Source of the DNA: Hymenobacter actinosclerus
GTDB lineage: Bacteria; Bacteroidota; Bacteroidia; Cytophagales; Hymenobacteraceae
Length of the DNA: 64,000 nucleotides
Reading direction: 5' to 3'
NCBI RefSeq assembly: GCF_900111515.1
Contig: NZ_FOHS01000003.1
Span: 310,001 to 374,000 of the forward strand
Shown here: one piece after another, positions 29,931 to 38,287 of the stretch
Position numbering within the stretch: the stretch's first letter is position 1
How the letters are laid out: each line of letters opens with the position of its first letter
Translations under genes and position numbers: made by a program
The notes under the pieces: model-generated
Database searches by the model: none
The model's input: the letters and a program-made list of their open reading frames with translations, nothing else
What the model was told of the DNA's origin: nothing

Positions 29931-32900
29931 ATGAGACGCCACCTTTACGCTTCAGTAGCGCTGGTACCGATGGCACTCTTGTCTGCTCACATGAGCTGGG
30001 CACAGGTTTCCACTTCGGCTATGAGCGGTATCGTTACCGACAAAACCGGAGAGGGACTACCCGGCGCCACGGTAATTGCTGTGCATACGCCTACCAACAC
30101 CCAGTACGTGGCCCCCACCAACTCGGACGGCCGCTTCAACATTCAGGGCATGCGCGTCGGCGGCCCGTATACCGTCCGGATTACGTTTGTGGGCTACCAG
30201 GACGTAACGCGCGAAAACCTGTTCCTGACCCTGGGCCAGAGCTTCCGCCTCGACGTTAATCTGAGCGAAACCAGCACCCAGCTGAAGGAAGTGGTAGTGA
30301 GCGGCAAGCGCAACTCGCTCATCAACTCCGACCAGCAGGGCTCGGTAACGGCCGTGCAGCGCGAGCAGATTGAGCGCCTGCCCTCCATTACCCGTAGCCT
30401 CAACGACTTCACCCGCCTCACGCCCCAGGCCGGACCCAACAACGCCATCGGCGGCGGCAACTCCCGCCAGAACAACTTCACCGTCGACGGTTCCGACTTC
30501 AACAACAACTTCGGCATCGGCGGCAACCTGCCCGCCGGGGGCTCGCCCCTCTCGCTCGACGCCATCGACCAGCTGGTAGTGAGCGTAACGCCTTACGACG
30601 TGCGCCAGGCAGGTTTCGTCGGCGCGGCCATCAACGCCGTTACGCGTTCGGGCACCAACGAGTTCACAGGCTCGGCTTACTCCTACTACCGCAACCAGAG
30701 CTTTATCGGCAACAACGTTGCCGGTGAGAAATTCGACCTGCAGGATTCGCGCTTCTACCAGTACGGCTTCCGCCTGGGTGGTCCCATCATCAAGGACAAA
30801 GTCTTCTTCTTCGCTAACGCCGAGATTGAGGAAAACCGCACCCCCGGCCAGACCCGCCGCGTTTCTTCGCCGGAAAACCCCTACGGCTCGGCCACTAACA
30901 TTGTGCGGCCAACCGGCGCGGAGCTCGACAACATCAGCAACTACCTGAGCGAGCGGTTTGGTTACTCGACCGGCGGCTACCAGGGCTACGACTTTACCAG
31001 CCCCCGCACCAAGTACCTGGCGCGCGTCGACTGGAACATCAACCCCCGTAACCGCTTCAACATCCGCTATAGCCAGACGGAGGGCAAAACGCCTTCCTTC
31101 CCGAGCACTTCGTCAAGCCCCCTGACCAACTTCCCCACGGGCACGGGCCGTACCGACCTGAACGCGCTGCCCTTCCGCAACGCGGGTTACTTCCAGGAGT
31201 CGAACTTCTACTCCGGCGCCGCCGAACTCAACTCGACCATTGGTTCGAGCATGACCAACACGTTCCGCGCCACCTACACCAAGCAGAACGACCCGCGCAG
31301 CTCCGACAGCAAGATTTTCCCGTTCGTGGATATCCTGAAGGCCGACGGCACCAACGCCCCAACGCCGTTCACGTCTTTCGGCTACGAGCCCTTTACGCTG
31401 GGCAACCTGCGCGACGTGGAAATCTACTCGGTGCGCGACGACTTCTCGTGGCTGCGTGGCCGCCACAACATCACGCTGGGCTTCCAGGGCGACTATAGCA
31501 TCACCAAGAACGGCTTCCAGCGCTTTGCCGCCAGCTACTACCGCTTCAACTCGTTCGAGGATTTCCAGGTAGCCAGCAACCCCAACTCGACGCCGGCCCA
31601 GCTGTTCGCTTCCCGCCCAACCGACTTCGCTTACACGTACTCGCTCTCGCCTAACTTCGAGCAGGCTTTCCCTACCTTCAAGTTCGGGCAGTACTCGGCT
31701 TACGCCCAGGATGAGTATTCCTTCGCCGACAACTTCCGGGTACTTTTCGGCCTGCGGGCCGACTACGTAACTTACCCCGAGAAGCTGCAGTCGCACCCCC
31801 TCATCGCGCCGCTGACTTTCGCCGGTGGCGAAAAGGTGGATGTATCCAACCTGCCTAAGTCGAGCATCCTGCTCTCGCCCCGCATTGGTTTCAACTGGGA
31901 CGTGCAGGGCGACCGTTCGGTGCAGCTGCGCGGTGGTACCGGCATCTTCACGGGCCGCGTACCCTATGTTTGGATCGTGAGCCAGGCCGGCGACGCCGGT
32001 TTGCTGCAGGTAACCCGCAATTTCTCGGGCGACGCCATCGTCGACAGCAAGGGCAACAGCCAGCTGCCCGGCGGCTACCGCGGCTTCAACGAGAATCCCG
32101 GTTTCTACCGTCCTGAAACCGTTCCGGTGGCCGGTACGGTTATCCCGAGCGTAATCTCGGCCGTAGCCCGCGACTTCCGCTTCCCCCAGACCTGGAAAAC
32201 CAGCCTGGCTATGGACGTGCAGTTGCCCGGTGGCCTGGTTGGTTCGTTGGAAGGTATCTACAACAAGGACCTGAATACGGCTGTATTCCGCAACGTCAAC
32301 CTGGTTGAAGGCGTTAACCTGAACACGCGCAACTACCCCGACAACCGCCTGATTTACCCCTCAGCCAACAACCTGAAGTTTATCAACCCCATCAACGGGG
32401 CTGGTCAGGCCGTAGCCAATGGCGCTGCCGGTGGTGGTGCGTTCAACACGATTGTGCTCGACAACGCCAGCAAAGGCTATTACTGGTCGGTAACGGCCAA
32501 GCTGGAGCGCCAGTTTGCCAGCGGTGTCTACGCCTCGGTGGGTTACACCCGCTCCGATGCGCGTAACCTTTACGACGGCGGTGGCGACCAGCCCCTGTCG
32601 GCCTGGCAGCAGACGCCGACCGTTAACGGTGCCAACAACCTCTCGCTCAGCTACGCCAGCTACGTAGTGCCCGACCGCCTGATTGCTTCGCTCTCTTACA
32701 AGAAGGAGTACATCGGCCACCTCGCTACGACGGTTTCGGTGTTCTACGAAGGCAGCCGCCAGGGCCGCTTCTCCTACCTGTACGCGGGCGACTTCAACCG
32801 CGACGGCGCCAACGCCGACCTGATTTACATCCCGCGCGACGCTTCTGAAATCACGTTCGTACCCCAGACAGTGGGTTCGGGCGCTACCGCGAAAACGTTC

Positions 32901-33326
32901 ACGGCACAGGAGCAAAGCGACCTGTTCTTCCAGTATGTCGATCAGGACAAGTACCTGAGCAAGCACCGCGGGCAGTATGCCGAGCGCAACGGCGCCCTGC
33001 TCCCATGGCGCAACCAGTTCGACATCAAACTGCTCCAGGACCTGTTCACGGACCTGGGTGGCAAGCGCAACACGCTGCAGCTCAGCCTCGACGTAGTTAA
33101 CCTGGGCAACCTGCTCAACAACGACTGGGGCATTGTCAAGCAGACCAATGCCAGCTCGGTATTGGTGCCTACCAACCAGAACGCCCTGGCCGCCAACGGC
33201 ACGACCCAGCCAACCTTCCGCCTGCAGCTCGACCGCGGTGGCCTGGTGCGCGAAACGTTCCGCAACAATCTGGGCGTGACTTCTACCTACTACATGCAGG
33301 TGGGCCTACGCTACATCTTCAACTAA
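29931..33326 (+). CDS. TonB-dependent receptor with carboxypeptidase-regulatory-like domain
   Basis: The ATG at 29931 begins a signal peptide (MRRHLYASVALVPMALLSAH, cleavage after MSWAQ), giving 1131 residues. The mature N-terminus is a beta-sandwich CarboxypepD_reg-like domain (SGIVTDKTGEGLPGATVIAVH, GRFNIQGMRVGGPYTVRITFVGY). A plug-like region follows (EVVVSGKR, DFTRLTPQAGPNNAIGGGNSRQNNFTVDGSDFNNNFGIG) and then a long outer-membrane beta-barrel ending MQVGLRYIFN with the terminal aromatic. It belongs to the OmpA-like/OAR type of large Bacteroidota receptors that lack a SusD partner here; no partner gene is adjacent. It probably imports or binds a peptide or other ligand; substrate unknown. 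A strong terminator follows. Confidence 0.93.
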   Translation: MRRHLYASVALVPMALLSAHMSWAQVSTSAMSGIVTDKTGEGLPGATVIAVHTPTNTQYVAPTNSDGRFNIQGMRVGGPYTVRITFVGYQDVTRENLFLTLGQSFRLDVNLSETSTQLKEVVVSGKRNSLINSDQQGSVTAVQREQIERLPSITRSLNDFTRLTPQAGPNNAIGGGNSRQNNFTVDGSDFNNNFGIGGNLPAGGSPLSLDAIDQLVVSVTPYDVRQAGFVGAAINAVTRSGTNEFTGSAYSYYRNQSFIGNNVAGEKFDLQDSRFYQYGFRLGGPIIKDKVFFFANAEIEENRTPGQTRRVSSPENPYGSATNIVRPTGAELDNISNYLSERFGYSTGGYQGYDFTSPRTKYLARVDWNINPRNRFNIRYSQTEGKTPSFPSTSSSPLTNFPTGTGRTDLNALPFRNAGYFQESNFYSGAAELNSTIGSSMTNTFRATYTKQNDPRSSDSKIFPFVDILKADGTNAPTPFTSFGYEPFTLGNLRDVEIYSVRDDFSWLRGRHNITLGFQGDYSITKNGFQRFAASYYRFNSFEDFQVASNPNSTPAQLFASRPTDFAYTYSLSPNFEQAFPTFKFGQYSAYAQDEYSFADNFRVLFGLRADYVTYPEKLQSHPLIAPLTFAGGEKVDVSNLPKSSILLSPRIGFNWDVQGDRSVQLRGGTGIFTGRVPYVWIVSQAGDAGLLQVTRNFSGDAIVDSKGNSQLPGGYRGFNENPGFYRPETVPVAGTVIPSVISAVARDFRFPQTWKTSLAMDVQLPGGLVGSLEGIYNKDLNTAVFRNVNLVEGVNLNTRNYPDNRLIYPSANNLKFINPINGAGQAVANGAAGGGAFNTIVLDNASKGYYWSVTAKLERQFASGVYASVGYTRSDARNLYDGGGDQPLSAWQQTPTVNGANNLSLSYASYVVPDRLIASLSYKKEYIGHLATTVSVFYEGSRQGRFSYLYAGDFNRDGANADLIYIPRDASEITFVPQTVGSGATAKTFTAQEQSDLFFQYVDQDKYLSKHRGQYAERNGALLPWRNQFDIKLLQDLFTDLGGKRNTLQLSLDVVNLGNLLNNDWGIVKQTNASSVLVPTNQNALAANGTTQPTFRLQLDRGGLVRETFRNNLGVTSTYYMQVGLRYIFN

Positions 33327-33345
33327 GCGAACTACTTAGCTTTCC

Positions 33346-33383
33346 AAAAACGGGCTGGCGGCATCGCCAGCCCGTTTTTTTTT
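33346..33383 (+). terminator. Rho-independent terminator after the TonB receptor
   Basis: A perfect 12-bp stem (AACGGGCTGGCG, 33349-33360, with 33365-33376), a GCAT loop and a run of nine T. Confidence 0.95.
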
Positions 33384-33393
33384 GGTGTCTGCC

Positions 33394-33423
33394 TTGCAGA
33401 ATCAAAAAGGTGGCGTACTTTTG
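33394..33423 (+). promoter_or_regulatory. Promoter of the tRNA-Ala pair
   Basis: TTG at 33394-33396 and TACTTTTG at 33416-33423 are separated by 19 bp, an exact fit to the Bacteroidota -33/-7 promoter. The first tRNA begins 43 bp downstream. Confidence 0.7.
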
Positions 33424-33466
33424 CCTCACCAAAACGCAACCGGCGGCTTGGTGCAGTACACCACGA

Positions 33467-33540
<74 letters not shown>

Positions 33541-33576
33541 CTCCCGTTTCGCAACCGGCGAAGCGCGTACTACCCC

Positions 33577-33650
<74 letters not shown>

Positions 33651-33695
33651 CGGACCACAGAATGGCGCAGATTTTTTGCCGATCCTGTACATAAC

Positions 33696-33728
33696 GAAAA
33701 AGGCCACCTAGCTGAGGTGGCCTTTTTG
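33696..33728 (+). terminator. Rho-independent terminator after the tRNA pair
   Basis: A perfect 9-bp stem (AGGCCACCT, 33701-33709, with 33715-33723), loop AGCTG, with A-run before and T-run after; it could also work on the minus strand for cysK. Confidence 0.9.
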
Positions 33729-33827
33729 TTTCCAGGCTGAGCCGGTTTGCCGGACGGGCAGATTATTCTGACCGCCCGGCGTTTACGAAATCCGGGAAAT
33801 CCGAAATCACCCCGTGCTGATCCGTGA

Positions 33828-34748
33828 TCAGGAGAACAGGCCCTCGACCGACAGGTACCGCTCGCCGGTGTCGTAGCAGAAGGTGAGCACGCGGCTGTTC
33901 TGGGGCATGTCGGCCAGCTTCTGGGCCACGGCGGCCAGGGAGGCGCCGGAGGAGATGCCGACGAAGATGCCCTCCTCGCGGGCGGCGCGCCGGGTCATGT
34001 CGGCGGCATTCTGCTGGCTGACGAGGATGGTACCATCGAGCAGGTCGGTGTGCAGGTTTTCGGGGATGAAGCCCGCTCCTACTCCCTGGATGGGGTGCGG
34101 GCCGGGCGCGCCGCCGCTGATAACCGGTGACAGCTCGGGCTCGACGGCAAACACCTGCAGGTTCGGGAATTTGGGCTTCAGCACCTCGGCAACGCCCGTC
34201 AGGTGGCCGCCGGTGCCTACGCCCGTAATGTAGTAGTCGAAGCCTTCGGGGGCATCGGCCAGAATTTCGCGGGCCGTGTGCTCGACGTGCGTTTTGATGT
34301 TGGCGGGGTTGTCGAACTGCATGGGCATCCAGGCATTAGGGTCGGCCTGCACCAGCTCGTGGGCGCGGGCAATAGCCCCCTTCATGCCTTGCTCGCGGGG
34401 CGTGAGTTCGAGGTTGGCCCCGTAGGCGGCCATCAGGCGGCGGCGCTCTATGCTCATGCTTTCGGGCATCACGAGCGTAACCTTGTAGCCTTTCACGGCG
34501 CCCACCATGGCCAGGCCCACGCCGGTGTTGCCCGAGGTGGGCTCGATGATAACGCTGTCGGGCGTGAGGGTGCCGTTCTTCTCGGCTTCCTCAATCATGC
34601 CCAGCGCAATACGGTCTTTGATGCTGCCGCCGGGGTTGGCCCGCTCCAGCTTCATCCATACTTCCACATCGGGGCGGTCGGCGAACAAGCGGTTGAGGCG
34701 CAGCAGCGGCGTGTTGCCGATGGTATCGAGAATGGTGTTGGCTTTCAT
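33828..34748 (-). CDS. cysK: Cysteine synthase A (O-acetylserine sulfhydrylase)
   Basis: The ATG at 34748 gives 306 residues starting [20 protein letters not shown]; the longer frame to 34775 adds nine residues read from repeat DNA. The PLP lysine is K44 in [14 protein letters not shown], the substrate loop is [11 protein letters not shown], and the phosphate-binding motif is [11 protein letters not shown]. It joins O-acetylserine and sulfide to give cysteine. It lies just after cysE, which makes O-acetylserine, so both steps of cysteine synthesis are encoded together, with a short-word repeat of about 115 bp in between. Family branch (CysK rather than CysM or cystathionine synthase) is judged from length and motifs. 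Confidence 0.95.
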   Translation of the reverse strand: MKANTILDTIGNTPLLRLNRLFADRPDVEVWMKLERANPGGSIKDRIALGMIEEAEKNGTLTPDSVIIEPTSGNTGVGLAMVGAVKGYKVTLVMPESMSIERRRLMAAYGANLELTPREQGMKGAIARAHELVQADPNAWMPMQFDNPANIKTHVEHTAREILADAPEGFDYYITGVGTGGHLTGVAEVLKPKFPNLQVFAVEPELSPVISGGAPGPHPIQGVGAGFIPENLHTDLLDGTILVSQQNAADMTRRAAREEGIFVGISSGASLAAVAQKLADMPQNSRVLTFCYDTGERYLSVEGLFS

Positions 34749-34751
34749 TGT

Positions 34752-34865
34752 TGAGAAGTTAAAAGTTAGGAGCAAAGAGTTAGAATCGAGAGTAGAAAAA
34801 ACGGCAATTCTGGCTTTGAATTAATGACGTTCGATTCTAGCTCCTGGCTTCTAACTGCTGGCTCC
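34752..34865. repeat. Short-word repeat filling the cysE-cysK gap
   Basis: The whole gap is made of variants of words such as AGTTAGAAG, GAGC and TAGAATCGA. The words on the right half are inverted relative to the left half (TAGAATCGA at about 34780-34790, TCGATTCTA at about 34831-34839). It starts directly after the cysE stop codon. It lacks the perfect arms of the hairpins elsewhere in this window but has the same placement. Confidence 0.6.
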
Positions 34866-35705
34866 TCAAATAGAAAACATGATATCCCCGGCCGGGTCTT
34901 CGGCGCGGGTGACGTGGATGTGAGCCTTGTGGTAGACGCGTGAGTGCGAGGGTACGCTTTCGGTGAGCCAGACGTTGCCGCCAATGATGCTGTAGCGGCC
35001 GATGGTGGTGTTGCCGCCCAGAATGGTAGCCCCTGCGTAGATAACTACGTCGTCTTCGATGGTGGGGTGGCGCTTAATGCCCTCCAGGTGCTTGCCCACG
35101 CTCAGGGCGCCGAGCGTAACGCCCTGGAAAATCTTCACCCGGGCCCCGATAACGCAGGTTTCGCCAATAACCAGGCCCGTACCGTGGTCGATGCAGAACG
35201 AGGGGCCGATGCTGGCGCCGGGGTGGATATCGATGCCGGTGCGCTGGTGAGCGTACTCGCTGAGCAGGCGCGGCACCCGCGGCACGCCCCGCCGGTGCAG
35301 GCCGTGGGCGAAGCGGTGCAGCGCCGTGGCATAAAAGCCGGGATACGTGGTGATGACTTCCGCCAGATCCTGGGCCGCCGGGTCGGCGGCCACGATGGCG
35401 GCGGCGTCGAGCAGCAGCGTGGCGCGCAGGGCGGGCAGCGCCTGCATCGAGGCGGCCGCGAGCCGGGCGGCCTCGCTGGGCGCGGCAACGGCCCGCAGCA
35501 GCTCGCCCAAATCGTCCTGGAGCAGGCGCAGGGTGGCGGCCAGCGCATCGGCGTCGCGCAGCGGGCGGGCCGACCGCTCGGGGAACAGCAGCTCCAGCAG
35601 CTGGTCGGCCAGCTGGCAGAAGCCGGCGGCGGGCAGCGGGGCGGCCGTAGTCTGGTGGGCGCGGGCCAGCTGGTCAAGAAAATCGGGGTCGTAGGAAAGA
35701 GCCAT
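34866..35705 (-). CDS. cysE: Serine O-acetyltransferase
   Basis: The ATG at 35705 gives 279 residues ([18 protein letters not shown]); the longer frame to 35816 adds proline- and glycine-rich sequence with no family character. The N-terminal half is helical, about 140 residues, and the C-terminal half is a left-handed beta-helix: [46 protein letters not shown]. It includes the catalytic Asp/His pair in FCIDHGTG and the motif [18 protein letters not shown]. It acetylates serine with acetyl-CoA for CysK. The C-terminus ends [11 protein letters not shown]; a C-terminal Ile is the feature by which CysE inserts into the CysK active site. Confidence 0.93.
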   Translation of the reverse strand: MALSYDPDFLDQLARAHQTTAAPLPAAGFCQLADQLLELLFPERSARPLRDADALAATLRLLQDDLGELLRAVAAPSEAARLAAASMQALPALRATLLLDAAAIVAADPAAQDLAEVITTYPGFYATALHRFAHGLHRRGVPRVPRLLSEYAHQRTGIDIHPGASIGPSFCIDHGTGLVIGETCVIGARVKIFQGVTLGALSVGKHLEGIKRHPTIEDDVVIYAGATILGGNTTIGRYSIIGGNVWLTESVPSHSRVYHKAHIHVTRAEDPAGDIMFSI

Positions 35706-35886
35706 GCGCGGAGTTGGAAGCGGGCCACCGGCCGAGAGGTAGCGTTGGGGCCCGGGGGAAGTAACCGCCGGCCGGGGCCGAAGGTTTGGCCTGGCGCCCG
35801 CGCCGGCCGGCAGCAACCCCGGGTCGGCGGGCTGCGTTAGCGGGTAAGTAAGCGCAACTTTTCCACTTTTCTATTTACCCCCTATC

Positions 35887-36231
35887 ATGGCCGATACCAC
35901 CATCACCAAAGTAGACTCCCAACATTCGCCCAAAGGCCCCGAGGGCGAGAAGTACCTGGCCTCCGGCGTACACGTTTCCATGCGCATGTGGGAAAACGAG
36001 CAGCCCGGCGAGCCGAAACAGCCCTCAGCCAGCGCCTACGAAACCGTAGGCTACGTGCTGAAGGGTCGCGCCGAATTACACGTTGAAGGCCAAATGGTGC
36101 TCCTGGAGCCCGGCAACTCCTACGTAGTGCCCAAGGGCGCCTCGCACACCTACAAAATTCTGGAGGCCTTCTCGGCCGTAGAAGCCACCACGCCCCCCGC
36201 CCAGGCCCACGGCCGCGACGACAACAAATAG
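35887..36231 (+). CDS. Small cupin-domain protein
   Basis: The 114-residue protein is a single cupin barrel: SGVHVSMRMWENEQPGEPKQ, YETVGYVLKGRAELHVEGQMVLLEPGNSYVVPKGASHTYKIL. The second cupin motif (PGxxYxxPxxxxH) is intact, but the first lacks the usual HxH pair, so metal binding may be weak or absent. It is probably cytoplasmic, as no signal peptide is seen. The natural function is unknown. The stop codon is inside the first unit of a 7-bp tandem repeat, followed by a strong terminator. Confidence 0.82.
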   Translation: MADTTITKVDSQHSPKGPEGEKYLASGVHVSMRMWENEQPGEPKQPSASAYETVGYVLKGRAELHVEGQMVLLEPGNSYVVPKGASHTYKILEAFSAVEATTPPAQAHGRDDNK

Positions 36232-36276
36232 CTGTTAGCTGTTAGCTGTTAGCTGTTAGCTGTTAGCTGTTAGCTG
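36230..36276. repeat. Tandem 7-bp repeat (AGCTGTT, about 6.7 copies)
   Basis: Six exact AGCTGTT units and a partial seventh begin at the cupin stop codon (TAG at 36229-36231). Such perfect short units are prone to slippage, so copy number may vary between strains; as the stop codon starts the array, length change would not alter the protein. Confidence 0.95.
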
Positions 36277-36320
36277 AAAAAACGAAACCCCGCTCTGGCA
36301 GTTGCCGGAGCGGGGTTTTT
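36277..36320 (+). terminator. Rho-independent terminator after the cupin gene
   Basis: A stem of 13 pairs including one G-T (CCCCGCTCTGGCA, 36288-36300, with 36303-36315), a 2-nt loop, an A-run before and T-run after. Confidence 0.9.
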
Positions 36321-36418
36321 GGTGGGTGGCGCGGGAACTGAGGTGGTCTAGCAAGATAAACGCGCTTCGTTTGGTGAAAGGAGCATGTATCTTTGTGAGC
36401 CTGACTTACTGACCCATC

Positions 36419-36581
36419 ATGCACCAGATTCGGCTACGCCCGCGTTTCTACCGCTGACCAGACGCTGGAACTGCAACTCAACGTTCTGATCCAGACCCAG
36501 CTTACGCTTGCTGGCTGCGCTGGGGTAAAGGGTCCCAGGAAAACCTACTCACCGGGTCAGCAGGAAGTTTGTAGCGGGTGG
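36419..36581 (+). pseudogene. Serine resolvase/invertase N-terminal fragment, frameshifted
   Basis: The frame beginning at 36429 reads FGYARVSTADQTLELQLNVL, the start of the catalytic domain of serine recombinases (consensus GYARVSTxxQxLxxQL, with the nucleophile Ser in ARVST). The only nearby ATG (36419) is in another frame, so at least one indel separates it from the motif. After about 20 residues the similarity ends (IQTQLTLAGCAGVKG). The rest of the enzyme is missing. A TATCTTTG box at 36388-36395 lies upstream, probably the old promoter. It is a remnant of a mobile element or inversion system; no partner repeat was found nearby. Confidence 0.75.
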
Positions 36582-36607
36582 ATGAGCCACCATATGCCGG
36601 AGAAAGG

Positions 36608-36615
36608 TATCTTTG
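36608..36615 (+). promoter_or_regulatory. Bacteroidota -7 box (TATCTTTG) before the 46-residue gene
   Basis: Exact TAnnTTTG match 23 bp before the ATG at 36639, which supports choosing that start over the ATG at 36582. Confidence 0.5.
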
Positions 36616-36638
36616 GGCAGAACTCAACTTCTTTTTAT

Positions 36639-36779
36639 ATGACGACCAAAACCACCAAGGCCGACACCACCCCGGCTGCTACGCCTCAGCAGACTAACCT
36701 CACCCGTGAGACCATCCACCGCCGCGTAAAGCAGGCTCAGGAGCGTCGCCGCCGGAAGCTCAAGCACGTGAACCCCTAG
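36639..36779 (+). CDS. Small basic protein, 46 residues
   Basis: The ATG at 36639 gives MTTKTTKADTTPAATPQQTN followed by a basic helix TRETIHRRVKQAQERRRRKLKHVNP. The first 20 residues are Thr/Pro/Ala-rich and probably unstructured; the second half is strongly basic and could bind nucleic acid or ribosomes. I do not recognise a named family. Support for it being real: a perfect -7 box just upstream, a proper terminator just downstream, and amphipathic codon-biased sequence. The open frame extends further up without a stop through the resolvase fragment, but this looks like chance. Confidence 0.6.
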   Translation: MTTKTTKADTTPAATPQQTNLTRETIHRRVKQAQERRRRKLKHVNP

Positions 36780-36799
36780 TTCCCGCTGGCTTTCGCCGC

Positions 36800-36836
36800 A
36801 AAAAAAGCCCCATCTACACGAGTAGGTGGGGCTTTT
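36800..36836 (+). terminator. Rho-independent terminator after the 46-residue gene
   Basis: Arms AGCCCCATCT (36806-36815) and 36824-36833 pair with one G-T, with an A-run before and TTTT after. Confidence 0.88.
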
Positions 36837-36839
36837 CTA

Positions 36840-37067
36840 TAGCAGCCCTGGCCCCATCCCGCCAGTGCCGTCTCCCCAACCCTCGCGCTTGCTTCATTGC
36901 GCGCCTATCGTCCCAGCCGGTCCGTGAAATCGGATATCCGGTAGCCGCTCACGAATACTTAGTGGTGGGACGTGGGAATCAGTTCCAGCCTGAGGTCGAC
37001 AGCCGAATAAGCCGGCACGGTGCGGATGGCGGCCGAATGCACCTACAGCAATTTTCAGGTTGCGGTT
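36840..37067. other. Intergenic stretch without a gene
   Basis: About 230 bp between the terminator and the 37068 hairpin. No reading frame with family character and no promoter-like box were seen; base composition is chromosome-like. Confidence 0.35.
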
Positions 37068-37167
37068 CAGAATGTATAGACGCAACATCTTGCGTCTCGT
37101 CGTTGCTGACGTTGTGCTACTGAGCTGTTCAACGACGAGACGCAAGATGTTGCGTCTATACATTCTG
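37068..37167. repeat. Perfect 38-bp inverted repeat with nested palindromes
   Basis: Arms 37068-37105 and 37130-37167 are perfectly complementary over 38 bp, with a 24-nt loop. Each arm itself contains a smaller palindrome (GACGCAA-CATC-TTGCGTC), so it can fold in two ways. It lies 22 bp after the stop of the BamE-like gene. The word GAGACGCAA resembles a repeat family also seen at 59149-59246 in this window. Confidence 0.95.
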
Positions 37168-37188
37168 TTCAGGGACTCGAAATTTGCT

Positions 37189-38178
37189 TTAGTTTTCGTA
37201 GTTCACGTATTTTTCCAGCTTGTCATTGACGAAGAGCAGGTTCCATTCTTTACCCTGGAAGCGGGAGTAGTACCAGGTGGTGAAACGGCCCTCCTCTTCG
37301 AGGCTCTCGGAGCGGCTGCGGGGCTTGCCCATAATCTGCTCCACCTCCCGGGTGCTCATGCCTTTCACCAGCGTGCCCTGCTGAATGGCCTTCCAGTTGG
37401 AGTCTTTGCTCTGGCTGTTCTGGCTGCGCGGGTCGGTAAAGCTAAACGACTGCTCGAACGTATTGTCGAGGGGTTTGCCCCCCATGTAGGTCAGTTGGCT
37501 GTTCGTACCGCTCAGGATGTAGTCCTGCTCCTGCACCTGGCGCGGGTTCACGCCCACATACTCGAACGTGAGCCGCACGGGGGCCAGGCCGGCGCCCATC
37601 TCCACTTTGGTGAACTTCACGGGCACGAACTTGGGCAGGTACTGCACATCGTCGCGGGTGGAGGCCTGCCCGATATACGACTTGAGGACGTAGGCCGTGC
37701 GGCCCAGCAGCAGCTTGCGCGCCTTCTCGACCTCGGCGGTGTATACCAGGCAGGGGGCGCCCACAAAGTTGCCCCGGCTTTTCACCTCGGCCATGGTGTT
37801 GTTGATTATGTAGGCGTACTGCTTGCCATTGGCTGCTTTAAACACCACGGCCACCTTCTCGTAGCCGTTGCGCTGGTTGTCGTGGCCTTTATCCTGGAAG
37901 GGTTGCAGCCCCACGAACGTGAAGCTGGTGCCGGCCAGCTTTTTATCGTCCGATTGTTCGCCATACAGGTCGGTTCCCTTGAAAGTCGGCCCCTTGAGCG
38001 GCCGAAACTGGCATTCTGCATGGATGCTGGCTTCCTTAACGGGCATCTGAAAGCGCATACCCGGCTTCCAGTCCAGGAGTTTCTGCTGCGGAAACTCCCG
38101 CTTCATATCAATACTCTGGGCTCCGGCCGCAACCGTGAAGCCCAGCAGAGTGAGGGAAAGTAAAAGGGTTTTCAGCAT
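37189..38178 (-). CDS. Secreted protein with BamE/SmpA-like C-terminal domain
   Basis: The 329-residue protein has a signal peptide (MLKTLLLSLTLLGFTVAAGAQ, cleaved after AQS). The main part is unfamiliar: SFTFVGLQPFQDKGHDNQRNGYEKVAVVFKAANGKQYAYIINNTMAE. The C-terminal 60 residues, GTLVKGMSTREVEQIMGKPRSRSESLEEEGRFTTWYYS, fit the SmpA/OmlA (BamE-like) fold, where GMSxxEVxxxMGxP is the signature. Such domains occur in outer-membrane assembly proteins and in other envelope proteins as protein-interaction modules. It has no lipobox, so it is probably periplasmic. Role beyond that is unknown. Confidence 0.75.
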   Translation of the reverse strand: MLKTLLLSLTLLGFTVAAGAQSIDMKREFPQQKLLDWKPGMRFQMPVKEASIHAECQFRPLKGPTFKGTDLYGEQSDDKKLAGTSFTFVGLQPFQDKGHDNQRNGYEKVAVVFKAANGKQYAYIINNTMAEVKSRGNFVGAPCLVYTAEVEKARKLLLGRTAYVLKSYIGQASTRDDVQYLPKFVPVKFTKVEMGAGLAPVRLTFEYVGVNPRQVQEQDYILSGTNSQLTYMGGKPLDNTFEQSFSFTDPRSQNSQSKDSNWKAIQQGTLVKGMSTREVEQIMGKPRSRSESLEEEGRFTTWYYSRFQGKEWNLLFVNDKLEKYVNYEN

Positions 38179-38287
38179 AAAAAGAAGGTTGGAGAAGAAG
38201 AAAGGAGAAGTGGCAGATAAAGGCCGGCGGCTTACCGGATACGACCGGAGCCACCATATATCAACGGTCAGGCCGGTGCATTCCGCC

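Noticed and set aside
36230..36276. CRISPR-like array
   Set aside because: A 7-bp unit without spacers is a simple tandem repeat; no cas genes are in the window.
37060..38163. Plus-strand frame of 367 codons opposite the BamE-like gene
   Set aside because: The minus-strand gene has a clear signal peptide and a C-terminal SmpA-like motif; the plus frame begins inside the hairpin and has no family character.
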